64,000 nt of DNA from Halobacteriovorax sp. JY17. Its GTDB lineage: Bacteria > Bdellovibrionota > Bacteriovoracia > Bacteriovoracales > Bacteriovoracaceae. The notes under the pieces were generated by a model. It had not been told where the DNA came from, made no database searches, and worked only from the letters and a program-made list of their open reading frames with translations. Every line of letters begins with the position of its first letter. The first letter of the stretch is position 1. Shown here in pieces: positions 17,592 through 26,279 of the stretch. The position numbers were made by a program, and so were the translations under genes. Where the stretch lies: positions 679,990-743,989 of the forward strand of contig NZ_NJER01000002.1 in assembly GCF_002753895.1 (NCBI RefSeq). Direction: 5' to 3'.

Positions 17592-18200
17592 ATGGAAGTA
17601 ATTATTGTCGGAGTGGCCGGAGGAAGTGGTTCTGGTAAGACAACATTCGCGAGAAGACTAAGAGAAAAGCTTGGCGAGAGTGAGTGTTGTGTTCTTGGAC
17701 AAGATAGTTACTACTTTGATCAATCTAATAAGTTTGATCATGACGGGGGATCAGTTAATTTTGATCACCCGGAATCTCTCGATTTTGATCTTCTGGCTAA
17801 ACATCTCTCTGAACTTAAAAAAGGGCACTCAATTGATGTGCCAGTGTATGATTTTGCGACTCACTCTAGAAGTTCAGAACCTGAACGAATGGAGCCGAGA
17901 AAGTATATCTTTGTTGATGGAATCCTTATTTTTTCTCAGCCTCAAGTTGTTAAAGAGTTAGACTATAAAATCTTTATTGATTGCCCCGAGGACTTAAGGT
18001 TCGAAAGACGTCTTCATCGAGATATTCATGAAAGAGGAAGAACAAAAGAAGGGGTGAGAAATCAGTTTTACAAACAAGTTAAGCCAATGCATGACTTATT
18101 TGTAGAGCCTTCTAAGACTGAAGCCTGTGATATTATAAATGTCGAAAATTTTGTAGAGAAGGTCGATAAATGGGGTGAGAAGCTAGTCTCTACCCCTTAG
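17592..18200 (+). CDS. udk: Uridine kinase
   Basis: 202 residues, P-loop NTPase. Walker A is GVAGGSGSGKTTFARRL (residues 7-23); QDSYYFDQ, NFDHPESLDFD and RRLHRDIHERGRT are uridine kinase signatures. It phosphorylates uridine and cytidine to the monophosphates. Placed 8 nt after upp, it lets the operon take in nucleosides as well as free base, which would suit an organism living on prey RNA. No terminator follows; the convergent gene ends 6 nt away. Confidence 0.94.
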   Translation: MEVIIVGVAGGSGSGKTTFARRLREKLGESECCVLGQDSYYFDQSNKFDHDGGSVNFDHPESLDFDLLAKHLSELKKGHSIDVPVYDFATHSRSSEPERMEPRKYIFVDGILIFSQPQVVKELDYKIFIDCPEDLRFERRLHRDIHERGRTKEGVRNQFYKQVKPMHDLFVEPSKTEACDIINVENFVEKVDKWGEKLVSTP

Positions 18201-18206
18201 ATATTT

Positions 18207-18566
18207 CTAGTAAGTGCAAATTATTTTAAACTCTTGGTCATCAATTGTTACGATACCTTTTTGAGTATCACGTAAGAAAGTTCTCTTGGCCTCAAGTTTT
18301 ACTCTTGGAAGATTAAAGTTATCATCAAGAATAAGCATCTTTAGAGAATCTGCATCACTCCAATAATTAACTAATTGTTCTTTATTTAAGATTATTGATT
18401 CACCTTTTAAAGTAATATAAATATCACCGATTACTGGGTTACCATACATTCTTGCTACTGATGCTTCGATGGTGAACTCGGCATTTTTTGATTCACAATA
18501 AACTGAACCTGTTGCAAATGTTTGAAAAGAAACAAGTGATACAATTAGAACTGCTAAAGCTTTCAT
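18207..18566 (-). CDS. Small exported hypothetical protein
   Basis: 119 residues. Signal peptide MKALAVLIVSLVSFQTFA, then a predominantly beta-strand body with two Cys (VYCES near the start of the mature chain and IICTY at the end) that could form a single disulfide joining the termini. No family recognised. GGAG precedes the ATG. Probably periplasmic or secreted. Confidence 0.65.
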   Translation of the reverse strand: MKALAVLIVSLVSFQTFATGSVYCESKNAEFTIEASVARMYGNPVIGDIYITLKGESIILNKEQLVNYWSDADSLKMLILDDNFNLPRVKLEAKRTFLRDTQKGIVTIDDQEFKIICTY

Positions 18567-18653
18567 AAATTCTCCGTAGAAATGATTTCTTCGCTTATAG
18601 CAATTTCTAGAGAGGAACTTGAGAGAATTGTAAAATTTATCTAGGTGAGATTC

Positions 18654-19142
18654 TTATTTCTTAATATATTTCCACATCGATTCTTCCTTCTTTGGAAGGA
18701 GTTTGGTGGCATATGCTCTTTCTTCTTCTGTTACTTTTAGATAACCACGATCATAATTCCATCCGAATCCCCAGCGGTAGTCAGTCTTATAATCAGGAAT
18801 GCCTCCAACGGCGACACCTAGGTACATGAGAATTCCCATTGAAGCTGAAAAGTGTTCTTTAACACACATTCGAAGCTTATCATCGGCCTCGAATTTCTCT
18901 TCTTTGGTACCGCCAAGCCAGTAGGCCTTATCATGATTAAAACAGCAGATAAGCCAAATATTTGGTTTATCTTTTGTGCCATCTGGCCACTTGGAGCATC
19001 CATCAGAAAAGAAGGGATTGAGTTGCTTAGTGATAGGCTTTTTTAGCTGCTCTTGAATATCCTCTCTAGAGGTTGGAAGAATTGCGCATGCGGAAAGTAG
19101 AAAAAGAAGAGTCGAAATTTTAATTCTTGTAAGGATCTTCAT
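18654..19142 (-). CDS. Lipoprotein with phospholipase A2-like CCxxHD motif
   Basis: 162 residues. The signal ends LFLLSAC, a lipobox at Cys19. The core SDGCSKWPDGT, then CCFNHDKAYWLGG, resembles the phospholipase A2 active-site helix CCxxHDxxY with the His-Asp dyad, preceded by a short loop where PLA2 binds calcium; further Cys (RMCVKE) could pair. Proteins of this kind occur in many proteobacteria, mostly uncharacterised. Lipid hydrolysis in the outer membrane or on prey is inferred. The start lies 5 nt after the hflX stop, so it is probably in the same transcript. Confidence 0.65.
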   Translation of the reverse strand: MKILTRIKISTLLFLLSACAILPTSREDIQEQLKKPITKQLNPFFSDGCSKWPDGTKDKPNIWLICCFNHDKAYWLGGTKEEKFEADDKLRMCVKEHFSASMGILMYLGVAVGGIPDYKTDYRWGFGWNYDRGYLKVTEEERAYATKLLPKKEESMWKYIKK

Positions 19143-19147
19143 TCTAT

Positions 19148-20476
19148 CTACTCTACAAGGAACTCTTCATTAAGAGGATCTTCTGGAGCAAGAATAAACT
19201 TACTCAAGTCTAGTGGATTAAATATGAACTTAGGAGCTCTCACTCTATAGAAAATTCCGCGCTCATGAGTGTGAGTCGCCAAGACATTAGTCTTAGAGAC
19301 AACTTTTGAATGAGCTTCCCCTGCTTCATAAGGAACAAAGAGGTCATAGTGGTCTTGCTTATCTAAGAAGTAGTTGATGATACTTGATTTTAGATTAACC
19401 ATGTCTTCTTTATTGTAAGTCGAAACTAAATGACTATTAGGAGTCGCTCTGACAATCAACTTTTGCCCCATTGGGTCAGGGTGAAGATCTTTCTTGTTAA
19501 AGACAATCATTTGTTCTTTATTATGAACTCCCAGTTCTCCAAGAACTTGTTGAGTCACTTCAAGATGCTTCTTGTAGTGAGGGTCAGAAATATCACAAAC
19601 AATTATCAAAAGGTCTGCTTCGATTGCCGATTCTAGTGTCGTTTTAAACCCATCAATAAGTGTGTTCGGTAAATTTGAAATAAACCCAACAGTATCAATA
19701 AGAATCATATTTGGTTTTGTATCAGGGTTTAACATTCTATAAGTTGAATCAAGAGTCGCGAAGAGCTTATTTTCTTCAAGAACTTCAACTCCGCAGAGTC
19801 TATTCATAACTGAAGACTTCCCTGCATTTGTATAGCCAACGAGGGCAGCAGTTACTGCTTTATTTTGTCTTTTCTTCTTTTGTTGTTCTCTAGACTTTCT
19901 AACTTCTTCTAATTCTTTTTTAAAGAACTCAATTCTCTCTCTAACGATTCTTCTATCTAGTTCGATCTGTTGTTCACCTTCACCACCTCGGACACCAATA
20001 CCACCTTTTTGTCTTGAAAGGTGAGTCCAAAAACCTGAGAGTCTTGGAAGTAAGTATTGAAGTCTGGAGATTTCAATTTGGATCTGAGCTTCTCTTGTTC
20101 TTGCGTGTTGAGAGAAGATTTCCAAAATAACGTGACATCTATCTACAACAGAGAGCCCTGTTAGAGTTTTGATATTTCTAATTTGAGATGAAGTGAGTTC
20201 ACAGTCAAAAACAAGAAGAGAAGAACCTTCTTCCTTCGCTGCTTCAGCAATCTCTTTAATCTTTCCTGAACCTAGGATTGTTGCAGGATCTACGGACTTT
20301 CTATTTTGAACATAAGATTCACCATTTTCAATACCAAGTGTATTTAAAAGCTCACGAAGTTCGTTAAGGGATCTCTCTGTATCTTTCTCGGTACTGTGTT
20401 CTTGAAATTTAGGGCACACAAGTGAGACAAGAGAAGCTCTGGCATCTTTTGAAATATGGAATTCATTATCTAGCAT
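19148..20476 (-). CDS. hflX: GTPase HflX
   Basis: 442 residues. N-terminal HflX domain (SVVDRCHVILEIFSQHARTR, ARTREAQIQIEISRLQYLLP), glycine-rich GGIGVRGGEGEQQIELDRR linker, then the G domain with G1 GYTNAGKSS, G3 DTVGFI and G4 NKKD. HflX is a ribosome-binding GTPase that splits stalled 70S particles under stress. Its start overlaps the end of panC by 11 nt, and no strong ribosome site is seen, so coupling to panC is likely. The pairing with CoA synthesis genes is unlikely to be functional. Confidence 0.95.
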   Translation of the reverse strand: MLDNEFHISKDARASLVSLVCPKFQEHSTEKDTERSLNELRELLNTLGIENGESYVQNRKSVDPATILGSGKIKEIAEAAKEEGSSLLVFDCELTSSQIRNIKTLTGLSVVDRCHVILEIFSQHARTREAQIQIEISRLQYLLPRLSGFWTHLSRQKGGIGVRGGEGEQQIELDRRIVRERIEFFKKELEEVRKSREQQKKKRQNKAVTAALVGYTNAGKSSVMNRLCGVEVLEENKLFATLDSTYRMLNPDTKPNMILIDTVGFISNLPNTLIDGFKTTLESAIEADLLIIVCDISDPHYKKHLEVTQQVLGELGVHNKEQMIVFNKKDLHPDPMGQKLIVRATPNSHLVSTYNKEDMVNLKSSIINYFLDKQDHYDLFVPYEAGEAHSKVVSKTNVLATHTHERGIFYRVRAPKFIFNPLDLSKFILAPEDPLNEEFLVE

Positions 20477-21329
20477 ATTGTATCTTTATTACTTGGTTAT
20501 CAATTAGTCTTGTTTCACCTATTTTAAGTGCACCTAAGATAACTGCTGAGTCTGTTGTAGGAGTTATTTCCTGTAAACTATCACTATCTAAAATTTCTAA
20601 ATATTCCCATCTCTGATCTCTTATTTTATTTTCAAGAACTTCATTGAGACTAATACTTGCATCTAGATAGCTTTGGTTTGTTAATATATCAGAAATTTTA
20701 GTTAATGTTGTATTTAATTCTAGGGCCTGCTCTCTTTCTTCGTTACTCAAGTATTGATTACGGCTAGATTTTGCAAGACCAGACTCTTCTCTAATAATAG
20801 GCATTGTTTTTATTTGGACAGTTAAGCCTAGATCACGAGTCATCTTCTTAATAACAAGTTGCTGTTGAAAATCTTTCTGCCCAAAGTAAGCAATAGTAGG
20901 AGAGGAAATTTTGAATAATCTATAGACAACTGTAGTTACCCCATCGAAGTGGCCTGGCCTTGAAGCGCCACATAGGTTTTCAGTTAGGCCAGTTATTGAA
21001 ATTGTTGTACTAAAGTTCTCGGGATAAATTTCTGCTGAGCTACTAGGCGCGAGAATCAAAATGTCTTTCTCAATCGAAAGAGTTTCAATTCGCTGAATAT
21101 CTTGCTCTAAAGTTCTTGGGTACTTTTCAAAATCTTCATTTGGTCCAAATTGAAGTGGGTTTACAAAGATAGTGACAACTGTAAGATCATTCTCTTTAGA
21201 TGATTCACTAATTAAGCTTAAGTGACCTTCATGTAGATTTCCCATTGTAGGTACTAAACCAATACTTTTATTTTGCAGGCCTTCTCTAAATGATATGAAT
21301 TCATCTACTTTAGTGAATAACTTAATCAT
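20466..21329 (-). CDS. panC: Pantothenate synthetase
   Basis: 287 residues. Class I aminoacyl-tRNA synthetase-like fold with VPTMGNLHEGHLSLI (HIGH-like ATP motif), FVNPLQFGPNEDFEKYPR and YFGQKDFQQ. It joins pantoate to beta-alanine using ATP. The start overlaps the coaBC stop (ATGA) and is preceded by AGGA. With coaBC upstream and coaX/panB in the neighbouring cluster, nearly the full path to 4'-phosphopantetheine is present; panD is not in the window. Confidence 0.96.
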   Translation of the reverse strand: MIKLFTKVDEFISFREGLQNKSIGLVPTMGNLHEGHLSLISESSKENDLTVVTIFVNPLQFGPNEDFEKYPRTLEQDIQRIETLSIEKDILILAPSSSAEIYPENFSTTISITGLTENLCGASRPGHFDGVTTVVYRLFKISSPTIAYFGQKDFQQQLVIKKMTRDLGLTVQIKTMPIIREESGLAKSSRNQYLSNEEREQALELNTTLTKISDILTNQSYLDASISLNEVLENKIRDQRWEYLEILDSDSLQEITPTTDSAVILGALKIGETRLIDNQVIKIQYAR

Positions 21330-22558
21330 ATTAATTCCTGAAGAACTCTTTGTGAGAGTTCTCTCTTTGTGAGTTCGCCGTTAAAGAAGATCTGTCCGTC
21401 TCTAAGCAGGCTATAATTTGCTTGATCGGCCTCAAAACCTTTCACTTCTTTATCGCTATTTGTTAATCCACTTGAAACATGAGTTCCAATAAGAAGGTCT
21501 ACTTTCTTTCTATTCCACTTCTCTAGGAGAACTTCTTCTGTGAGGTTTGTCTCAGCAGCAAAGCCTATGACTTTTAAGTTTGGGTTTCTATTCTCTAGAA
21601 TACTCTTTAAAACATCGGGTGCAGTAGATATTTTTAAGGAGTCACTTAATTGATTCTTTTTAAGCTTTGAATCGCCTTGAATGAATTCAATATCAGAAAT
21701 AGCTGCTGCAGATATATAGGTACAAGCATCTTTCACTGACTCAAGCGCTACTGCAAGTAAGTCTCTTGTTGAGACAACTCTTATGAGTTTAAAGTTTGGA
21801 TGTGCTATGAGTAAGTCTAATTTTGGCGTTGCATTCTTTCCTGCAATTACTTCAACAGAGAAACCGCTCTTAAGTAGCTCCTTGGCCATCTCATAACCAG
21901 TCTTACCACTTGAAGCATTTGTTAAATATCTCACAGGATCGATACTCGAAATAGTTGCTCCTGTTGTAATAACAACCTTCTGATTACGTGAGTTAAAATT
22001 AATCGTTTCAATTAACTCGCTAATGACTTCAATAGGAGCGAGTTTCCCCGCACCGATATCACCACATGCAAGTTCCCCGCTAAGTGTTGGAGCAATAAAA
22101 ACCTGAGGTAGAGTTTTAATTTTTTCTACTAGTTCAAAGTTCTCTTTAACAAATGGATGTGTGAGCATATTTGTATTCATGGCAGGAAAGAGAAGTATCT
22201 GCTTACTCTGATCGATGGCCAAGAAAATTGATGAGAGCAGATCGTTAGCTGCGCCATGAGCAAGTTTTGAAAGAGTATTGGCCGAGAGTGGAGCAATGAC
22301 AAATTTATCTGCCCACTTTGCTAATTCAATGTGAAGAACCGTTGAGGCTCTCTGTTTTTCATGAGGATACTTGAAATCATCCATTGAACTGAAGACTTCT
22401 TGAACGCCAAGATATTTATAGACTTGTGGGCGCACAAATTCCTCAGCTCCTTTAGTTAGAACTACCTTAACTTCATGACCGTTATTAACTAAAAGCCTTG
22501 CTAAATCAAATGTCTTATAAGCAGCAATAGAGCCGCAAACACCCAATAATACTTTCAT
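21326..22558 (-). CDS. coaBC: Bifunctional phosphopantothenoylcysteine decarboxylase/synthetase
   Basis: 410 residues. CoaC flavoprotein domain first (LLGVCGSIAAYKTFDLARLL; FPAMNTNML, near residue 125; active-site region LACGDIGAGKLAP with the catalytic Cys), then the CoaB domain (VVITTGATISSIDPVRYLTN, ASSGKTGYEMAKEL). It converts 4'-phosphopantothenate plus cysteine to 4'-phosphopantetheine. Start ATG follows GGAGAAAT. First gene of the coaBC-panC-hflX-lipoprotein run on the minus strand. Confidence 0.96.
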   Translation of the reverse strand: MKVLLGVCGSIAAYKTFDLARLLVNNGHEVKVVLTKGAEEFVRPQVYKYLGVQEVFSSMDDFKYPHEKQRASTVLHIELAKWADKFVIAPLSANTLSKLAHGAANDLLSSIFLAIDQSKQILLFPAMNTNMLTHPFVKENFELVEKIKTLPQVFIAPTLSGELACGDIGAGKLAPIEVISELIETINFNSRNQKVVITTGATISSIDPVRYLTNASSGKTGYEMAKELLKSGFSVEVIAGKNATPKLDLLIAHPNFKLIRVVSTRDLLAVALESVKDACTYISAAAISDIEFIQGDSKLKKNQLSDSLKISTAPDVLKSILENRNPNLKVIGFAAETNLTEEVLLEKWNRKKVDLLIGTHVSSGLTNSDKEVKGFEADQANYSLLRDGQIFFNGELTKRELSQRVLQELI

Positions 22559-22654
22559 ATTTCTCCAGTAGGGGGGTTATAGGCCTAGTGAGTTAAATTG
22601 AATAGACGCCTGATGTTAAAGTTATGTAATTTTGATAGGTTAGATTGAATGAAT

Positions 22655-22683
22655 CTGACAAAATTCTGGTGAAATGTTATAAT
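22655..22683 (+). promoter_or_regulatory. Sigma-70 type promoter for the small gene at 22708
   Basis: CTGACA (22655-22660) and TATAAT (22678-22683) with a 17-bp spacer, nearly consensus, 24 nt before the ATG. Confidence 0.75.
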
Positions 22684-22707
22684 GGCTCCAAGTACTAGGA
22701 GTATTAT

Positions 22708-22932
22708 ATGAACTTTGGAAAATTTACAGTTGTAAGTGATAGAAACGTACAAGCTCTTGAGGAAACTCATGAAGAGATGATCTTTAATTTAGATCATATT
22801 GTATCGGTTAAACCTATTAAAATTCCTATGGCAGAGAAAGTTATTGATGGCTTTTGGATTAGAACAACTAACGGGAAGAAGTACCGAGCAATCTCGGCAC
22901 CAGATGTAATTAAAGACTTACTTCATAATTAG
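22708..22932 (+). CDS. Small conserved-looking protein of unknown function
   Basis: 74 residues, with a near-consensus promoter and AGGAG ribosome site, so clearly expressed. The sequence looks like a small beta-barrel or SH3-like fold (NFGKFTVVSD, HIVSVKPIKIP, FWIRTTNGKKYRAISAP) ending in a helix (DVIKDLLHN). The family is not recognised. It sits alone on the plus strand between two minus-strand metabolic clusters and stops 8 nt from the convergent methyltransferase. Confidence 0.72.
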   Translation: MNFGKFTVVSDRNVQALEETHEEMIFNLDHIVSVKPIKIPMAEKVIDGFWIRTTNGKKYRAISAPDVIKDLLHN

Positions 22933-22940
22933 CAAAAGTC

Positions 22941-23765
22941 TTAATAGACTTTTGCTTTTGCTTGAATGAATGAGTAGTAGAAAACAGCATTTGGATCACT
23001 GGCAACTTGTCTCATTTCTTTCTTCATTTCTTCTACTACTTCTTTTGTTACTCGCTCCGCTTTGATTAATTGCTCAGAAGCTGAAAGTAGAAGTTCATGC
23101 CAGAAGTCGATATATTCTTTTCTCTGTTTTGGTCTTCTATTATCTAAGTGCCACGTCACAGTTTCTACATGAATATCTTTAAAGCCTTGTTGAAGAAGTA
23201 AATTTCCTAGTTTCGCTCCAACGAATGGATCGCCATTCATATCATATTGATAATCGTTAAAGGCCATCCAATACTTCCATACGTTTGGTGAATATGGATC
23301 TAGTAGAAATGAAGAGTTTAGAACTTCTGTAATATAGACTGGAGAGCCAGGTCTTAAAACTCTTCTTACTTCACTTAATACTTTCGCTGGGTTTGGAATA
23401 TGCTCAAGAACCCAACAGAGAAATCCACCATCAAATTTTTCGCCTTCGAAGTCCATGTCGGTAGCATCCATTTCTTGGTACTCATAACGTCCTTCAAACC
23501 CTCCAAGAGACTTAAGATAATTAGACGCGGTTTCTAACTGTTTGTCAGATCTATCAATTCCTGTAACTTTAAGCTCAGGGAATCTTCTAAGAAGAATTTC
23601 TGTTTGAGCACCAACACCGCTTCCAACTTCTAATATATTCTTCTGCTCAGAGAAGTTAATGTCTTTATAAACAGTGTACTCAGAAAACTTCGCTTGCTTT
23701 GCTAGTCTTAGTTGTTCAGTATTGCTAAAACCGTGAAGGTATGGAAAGTCAGTTTTTTCATTCAT
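22941..23765 (-). CDS. SAM-dependent methyltransferase (class I)
   Basis: 274 residues. Motif I is ILEVGSGVGAQTEILLRRFP, motif II TGIDRSDKQL, followed by GGFLCWVLEHIPNPAKVLSEVRRVLRPG, a Methyltransf_11 pattern. The C-terminal 100 residues carry substrate specificity and are not recognised. Its ATG overlaps the coaX stop (ATGA), so it belongs to the reductoisomerase-panB-coaX transcript; a link to CoA metabolism is not evident. Substrate unknown. Confidence 0.85.
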   Translation of the reverse strand: MNEKTDFPYLHGFSNTEQLRLAKQAKFSEYTVYKDINFSEQKNILEVGSGVGAQTEILLRRFPELKVTGIDRSDKQLETASNYLKSLGGFEGRYEYQEMDATDMDFEGEKFDGGFLCWVLEHIPNPAKVLSEVRRVLRPGSPVYITEVLNSSFLLDPYSPNVWKYWMAFNDYQYDMNGDPFVGAKLGNLLLQQGFKDIHVETVTWHLDNRRPKQRKEYIDFWHELLLSASEQLIKAERVTKEVVEEMKKEMRQVASDPNAVFYYSFIQAKAKVY

Positions 23766-24475
23766 AGGGATTCCTTTAAGTTGTTCTCTATTAGATATAA
23801 GTATATTTCATATAGAGCGTAGTGAATGAGATTTTTTTCAAAAATAATATTCCCTTCAAATGAACTCTCTAAGACCTCATTAAATAAGGAACTATTTCCA
23901 CCACTTAAGTATATTTGATTTACCTTATGCTCTTTTAAAAGTTTTTCGAGCCAGGCAATCTGAGAATATTTCATGGCATTTTCAATGGCAGATTTCGTAG
24001 AGCCTGGTATCGCAAGATCAGGAATAATGGAGTTCGTATCTTGAATCAGAGGAAGCTTATCTCCACTTGAATAAGACTTTAAGAAAGTTTGAATTCCAGG
24101 AAAAATATAACCACCTTTCATCCCGTCATCTTCAATGAAATCGACTGTCGTAAATGTTCCAGCATCGATTAAGAGAGTGAGACCTTGAGATTTCTTTTTG
24201 TAGACATAGAAGCCTTGGTGTAGGCGATCTTCTCCCAGAGTCATTTCATAATTTACGGGCATATCAAGAAAAGAATTTTCTTTTCTAAATTTACTGAGAG
24301 AAATATATCTTAATCCACTTAAGTTCTTTGAGGGACCCACGCTTGATGCGATAGATTCAATTTCATTATTGAATTGGAAGTCTCTTAGTGGGCTAACAAA
24401 GGCTAGCTCTCCGTTTTTGAAGACTCCAACATGAGGGTGGCTATTGCCATTATCAATGGACTGAAGGTTGTACAT
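23762..24475 (-). CDS. coaX: Type III pantothenate kinase
   Basis: 237 residues, ASKHA-fold kinase. The phosphate motif is SIDNGNSHPHVGVF near the start, with TLGEDR, LLIDAGTFTTVDFI and GGYIFPG following, all CoaX signatures. Type III enzymes phosphorylate pantothenate and are not feedback-inhibited by CoA. The start overlaps the end of panB by 23 nt; the DNGN motif at residue 8 requires this start. It supplies the step between PanC and CoaBC. Confidence 0.9.
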   Translation of the reverse strand: MYNLQSIDNGNSHPHVGVFKNGELAFVSPLRDFQFNNEIESIASSVGPSKNLSGLRYISLSKFRKENSFLDMPVNYEMTLGEDRLHQGFYVYKKKSQGLTLLIDAGTFTTVDFIEDDGMKGGYIFPGIQTFLKSYSSGDKLPLIQDTNSIIPDLAIPGSTKSAIENAMKYSQIAWLEKLLKEHKVNQIYLSGGNSSLFNEVLESSFEGNIIFEKNLIHYALYEIYLYLIENNLKESL

Positions 24476-25259
24476 TATTCTTTGCTGTCTCTTGATTTTT
24501 TAAGAGATAAGTTGAAATTAATTCTTTCTTTGTTTCAAAGAGATTTGCAATTGGAGTACAAAACTTAGGAGGTTTATTCGGCCCCATTTGTAACAGGTCA
24601 TTTAGTACGAGTACTTGTCCATCGGTTTTATGACCAGCTCCAATTCCAATTGTTGGAATGGATAATTTATTTGTAATAAGAGTTGCGATATCTTCTTTTA
24701 CACACTCAAGAACAACGGCAAAAACACCTGCGTTTTGAAGGTCTAGGGCCGCCTTTAATAATTTATTGGCAGACTCTTCGTCTTTTCCATGAACATAGTA
24801 TCCACCAAGCTCATGAACTGATTGAGGAGTGAGACCAATATGTCCCATTACAGGAATTCCAATTTGAGTAAGTCTTTCAATCAATTCTAGTTGGTAAGGA
24901 AAAGCACCTTCTAATTTGATTGATTCAACATTTGAATATTGGAAGAGTTCTGTTGCGCTTTGAATTCCTTGCTCAATTGTTGAGTAAGAACCAAATGGAA
25001 GATCTGCAACGATAAATTTATTTGGAGCACCTCTTTTTACAGCGGCAGAGAAAACTTTCATTTCATCAAGCTTAACAGGAACTGTTGTCTCGTATCCAAG
25101 CATCACATTTCCAAGGCTGTCACCAACAAGAAGGAAGTCTACTTCTGTTTCATTTAACATTTGCGCAGATTGAAAATCATAGCAAGTTAACATTTGCAGA
25201 GACTTCTTACTTCTTTGAAGTTTATGATTTTTAATTGTTAAAGTCGTTAGCTTCTTCAA
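24453..25259 (-). CDS. panB: 3-methyl-2-oxobutanoate hydroxymethyltransferase
   Basis: 268 residues, TIM barrel. MLTCYDFQSAQMLNE, FLLVGDSLGNVMLGYETTVPV and PVMGHIGLTPQSVHELGGY are PanB signatures; metal ligands Asp are within them. It makes ketopantoate from ketoisovalerate and methylene-tetrahydrofolate. The start appears to be TTG (TTGAAGAAG) with AGG upstream. Directly preceded by the ketol-acid reductoisomerase homologue, 8 nt away. Confidence 0.95.
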   Translation of the reverse strand: MKKLTTLTIKNHKLQRSKKSLQMLTCYDFQSAQMLNETEVDFLLVGDSLGNVMLGYETTVPVKLDEMKVFSAAVKRGAPNKFIVADLPFGSYSTIEQGIQSATELFQYSNVESIKLEGAFPYQLELIERLTQIGIPVMGHIGLTPQSVHELGGYYVHGKDEESANKLLKAALDLQNAGVFAVVLECVKEDIATLITNKLSIPTIGIGAGHKTDGQVLVLNDLLQMGPNKPPKFCTPIANLFETKKELISTYLLKNQETAKNNVQPSVH

Positions 25260-25267
25260 AATAAGAC

Positions 25268-26209
25268 CTACTTGTTTATAAGTTCAGGTGCAAGTTCTCT
25301 GTGAGTTTGAGTGAGCTCTTCATTTGCCCACCTCTCTAATACACTAGAACGTAATTTATTGAAATCAAGACCTTTACACTCTGTAAAAAAATCTTGATTC
25401 CAAATATCACTCAGTAGAGAATCTAATTTCTTATGGTAGCCTTCGTCAAATAGAAGCTTCTGGGCCTTTTCACCGCCTAGTAGAGCGTTTGGGCTTATAA
25501 GCTTGAAGAACTCCTCAGGACCCATCTTCACCATTGCGTCAGCGATGAGCTTTACTTCTAACCAGCACTCTAAGTACGCGATTTCACGTTTAACACCTTT
25601 TTGTCTCAATTTATTGTAGGAATGTAGGGCTCCGTAGGGCAGGAGAGAGCAAAGTAGTGATTGTTCGCTAAAGAGGTCTGCATTTGTTTCTTCTAGAAAA
25701 GTCGTTTCATAAGGGCCGGCAGTAATTCCGATATCTCTTGCCACCGCCATGAGAAGTTCTTTGGCCTCTGCTGATTCTTCTGCCGAAATATCTTCAAGAG
25801 AATAAGCGGCTCCAAGTTTTCCTTTATTTTCATATTGAAAGCGAAGCTCACTTGCAATGGCCTTAGGAGCGAGAAGTAGATGATTTAATTTTGGGAAGTT
25901 CTCTTTAAAATTAAAAGCAGTATAGCTATATCCGTGAGCATAAATAATATTTGTGCCGACTTCGAGTTTAGAGGCTATCTCTGTAAGGGTTTCAAGATGT
26001 GTGTGGTCTGGAGTGAGAAGGATTAAAATAGGTTTACTAAGTTTACCAATATTTAAAAGAGAGATTAATTCAAATCCTTTCTCATTAACGATGGGAATAG
26101 ACTCTGAGTTATCTCTTAGAGCGATGGTAACTCTTCGACCGGAGTCTCTAAAATTATGTGCCCAGGCCTTAGCCTGAGAACCGTATCCGATGATTACAAT
26201 GTCATTCAT
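25268..26209 (-). CDS. Ketol-acid reductoisomerase-family protein, candidate ketopantoate reductase
   Basis: 313 residues from ATG 26209, preceded by AAGGGAAG; an earlier in-frame ATG at 26245 lacks a site. IlvC-like: NADPH loop IGYGSQAKAWAHNFRDSG with ALRDNSES, AHG with the catalytic His, APK with the conserved Lys, DLFSE and ECWLE with the acidic metal ligands, and ISPN with the Ser. KARI normally has GPGH after APK; here it is AIAS. It is somewhat shorter than class I KARI (about 330). It leads panB and coaX, and no PanE is present, so reduction of ketopantoate to pantoate is inferred; branched-chain synthesis remains possible. Confidence 0.8.
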   Translation of the reverse strand: MNDIVIIGYGSQAKAWAHNFRDSGRRVTIALRDNSESIPIVNEKGFELISLLNIGKLSKPILILLTPDHTHLETLTEIASKLEVGTNIIYAHGYSYTAFNFKENFPKLNHLLLAPKAIASELRFQYENKGKLGAAYSLEDISAEESAEAKELLMAVARDIGITAGPYETTFLEETNADLFSEQSLLCSLLPYGALHSYNKLRQKGVKREIAYLECWLEVKLIADAMVKMGPEEFFKLISPNALLGGEKAQKLLFDEGYHKKLDSLLSDIWNQDFFTECKGLDFNKLRSSVLERWANEELTQTHRELAPELINK

Positions 26210-26279
26210 TTGCAACTTCCCTTTGTGTAGCCAAATAGTTATCATTGGTATGTCGTTTTATCAATTAAGGTCTGTACTT

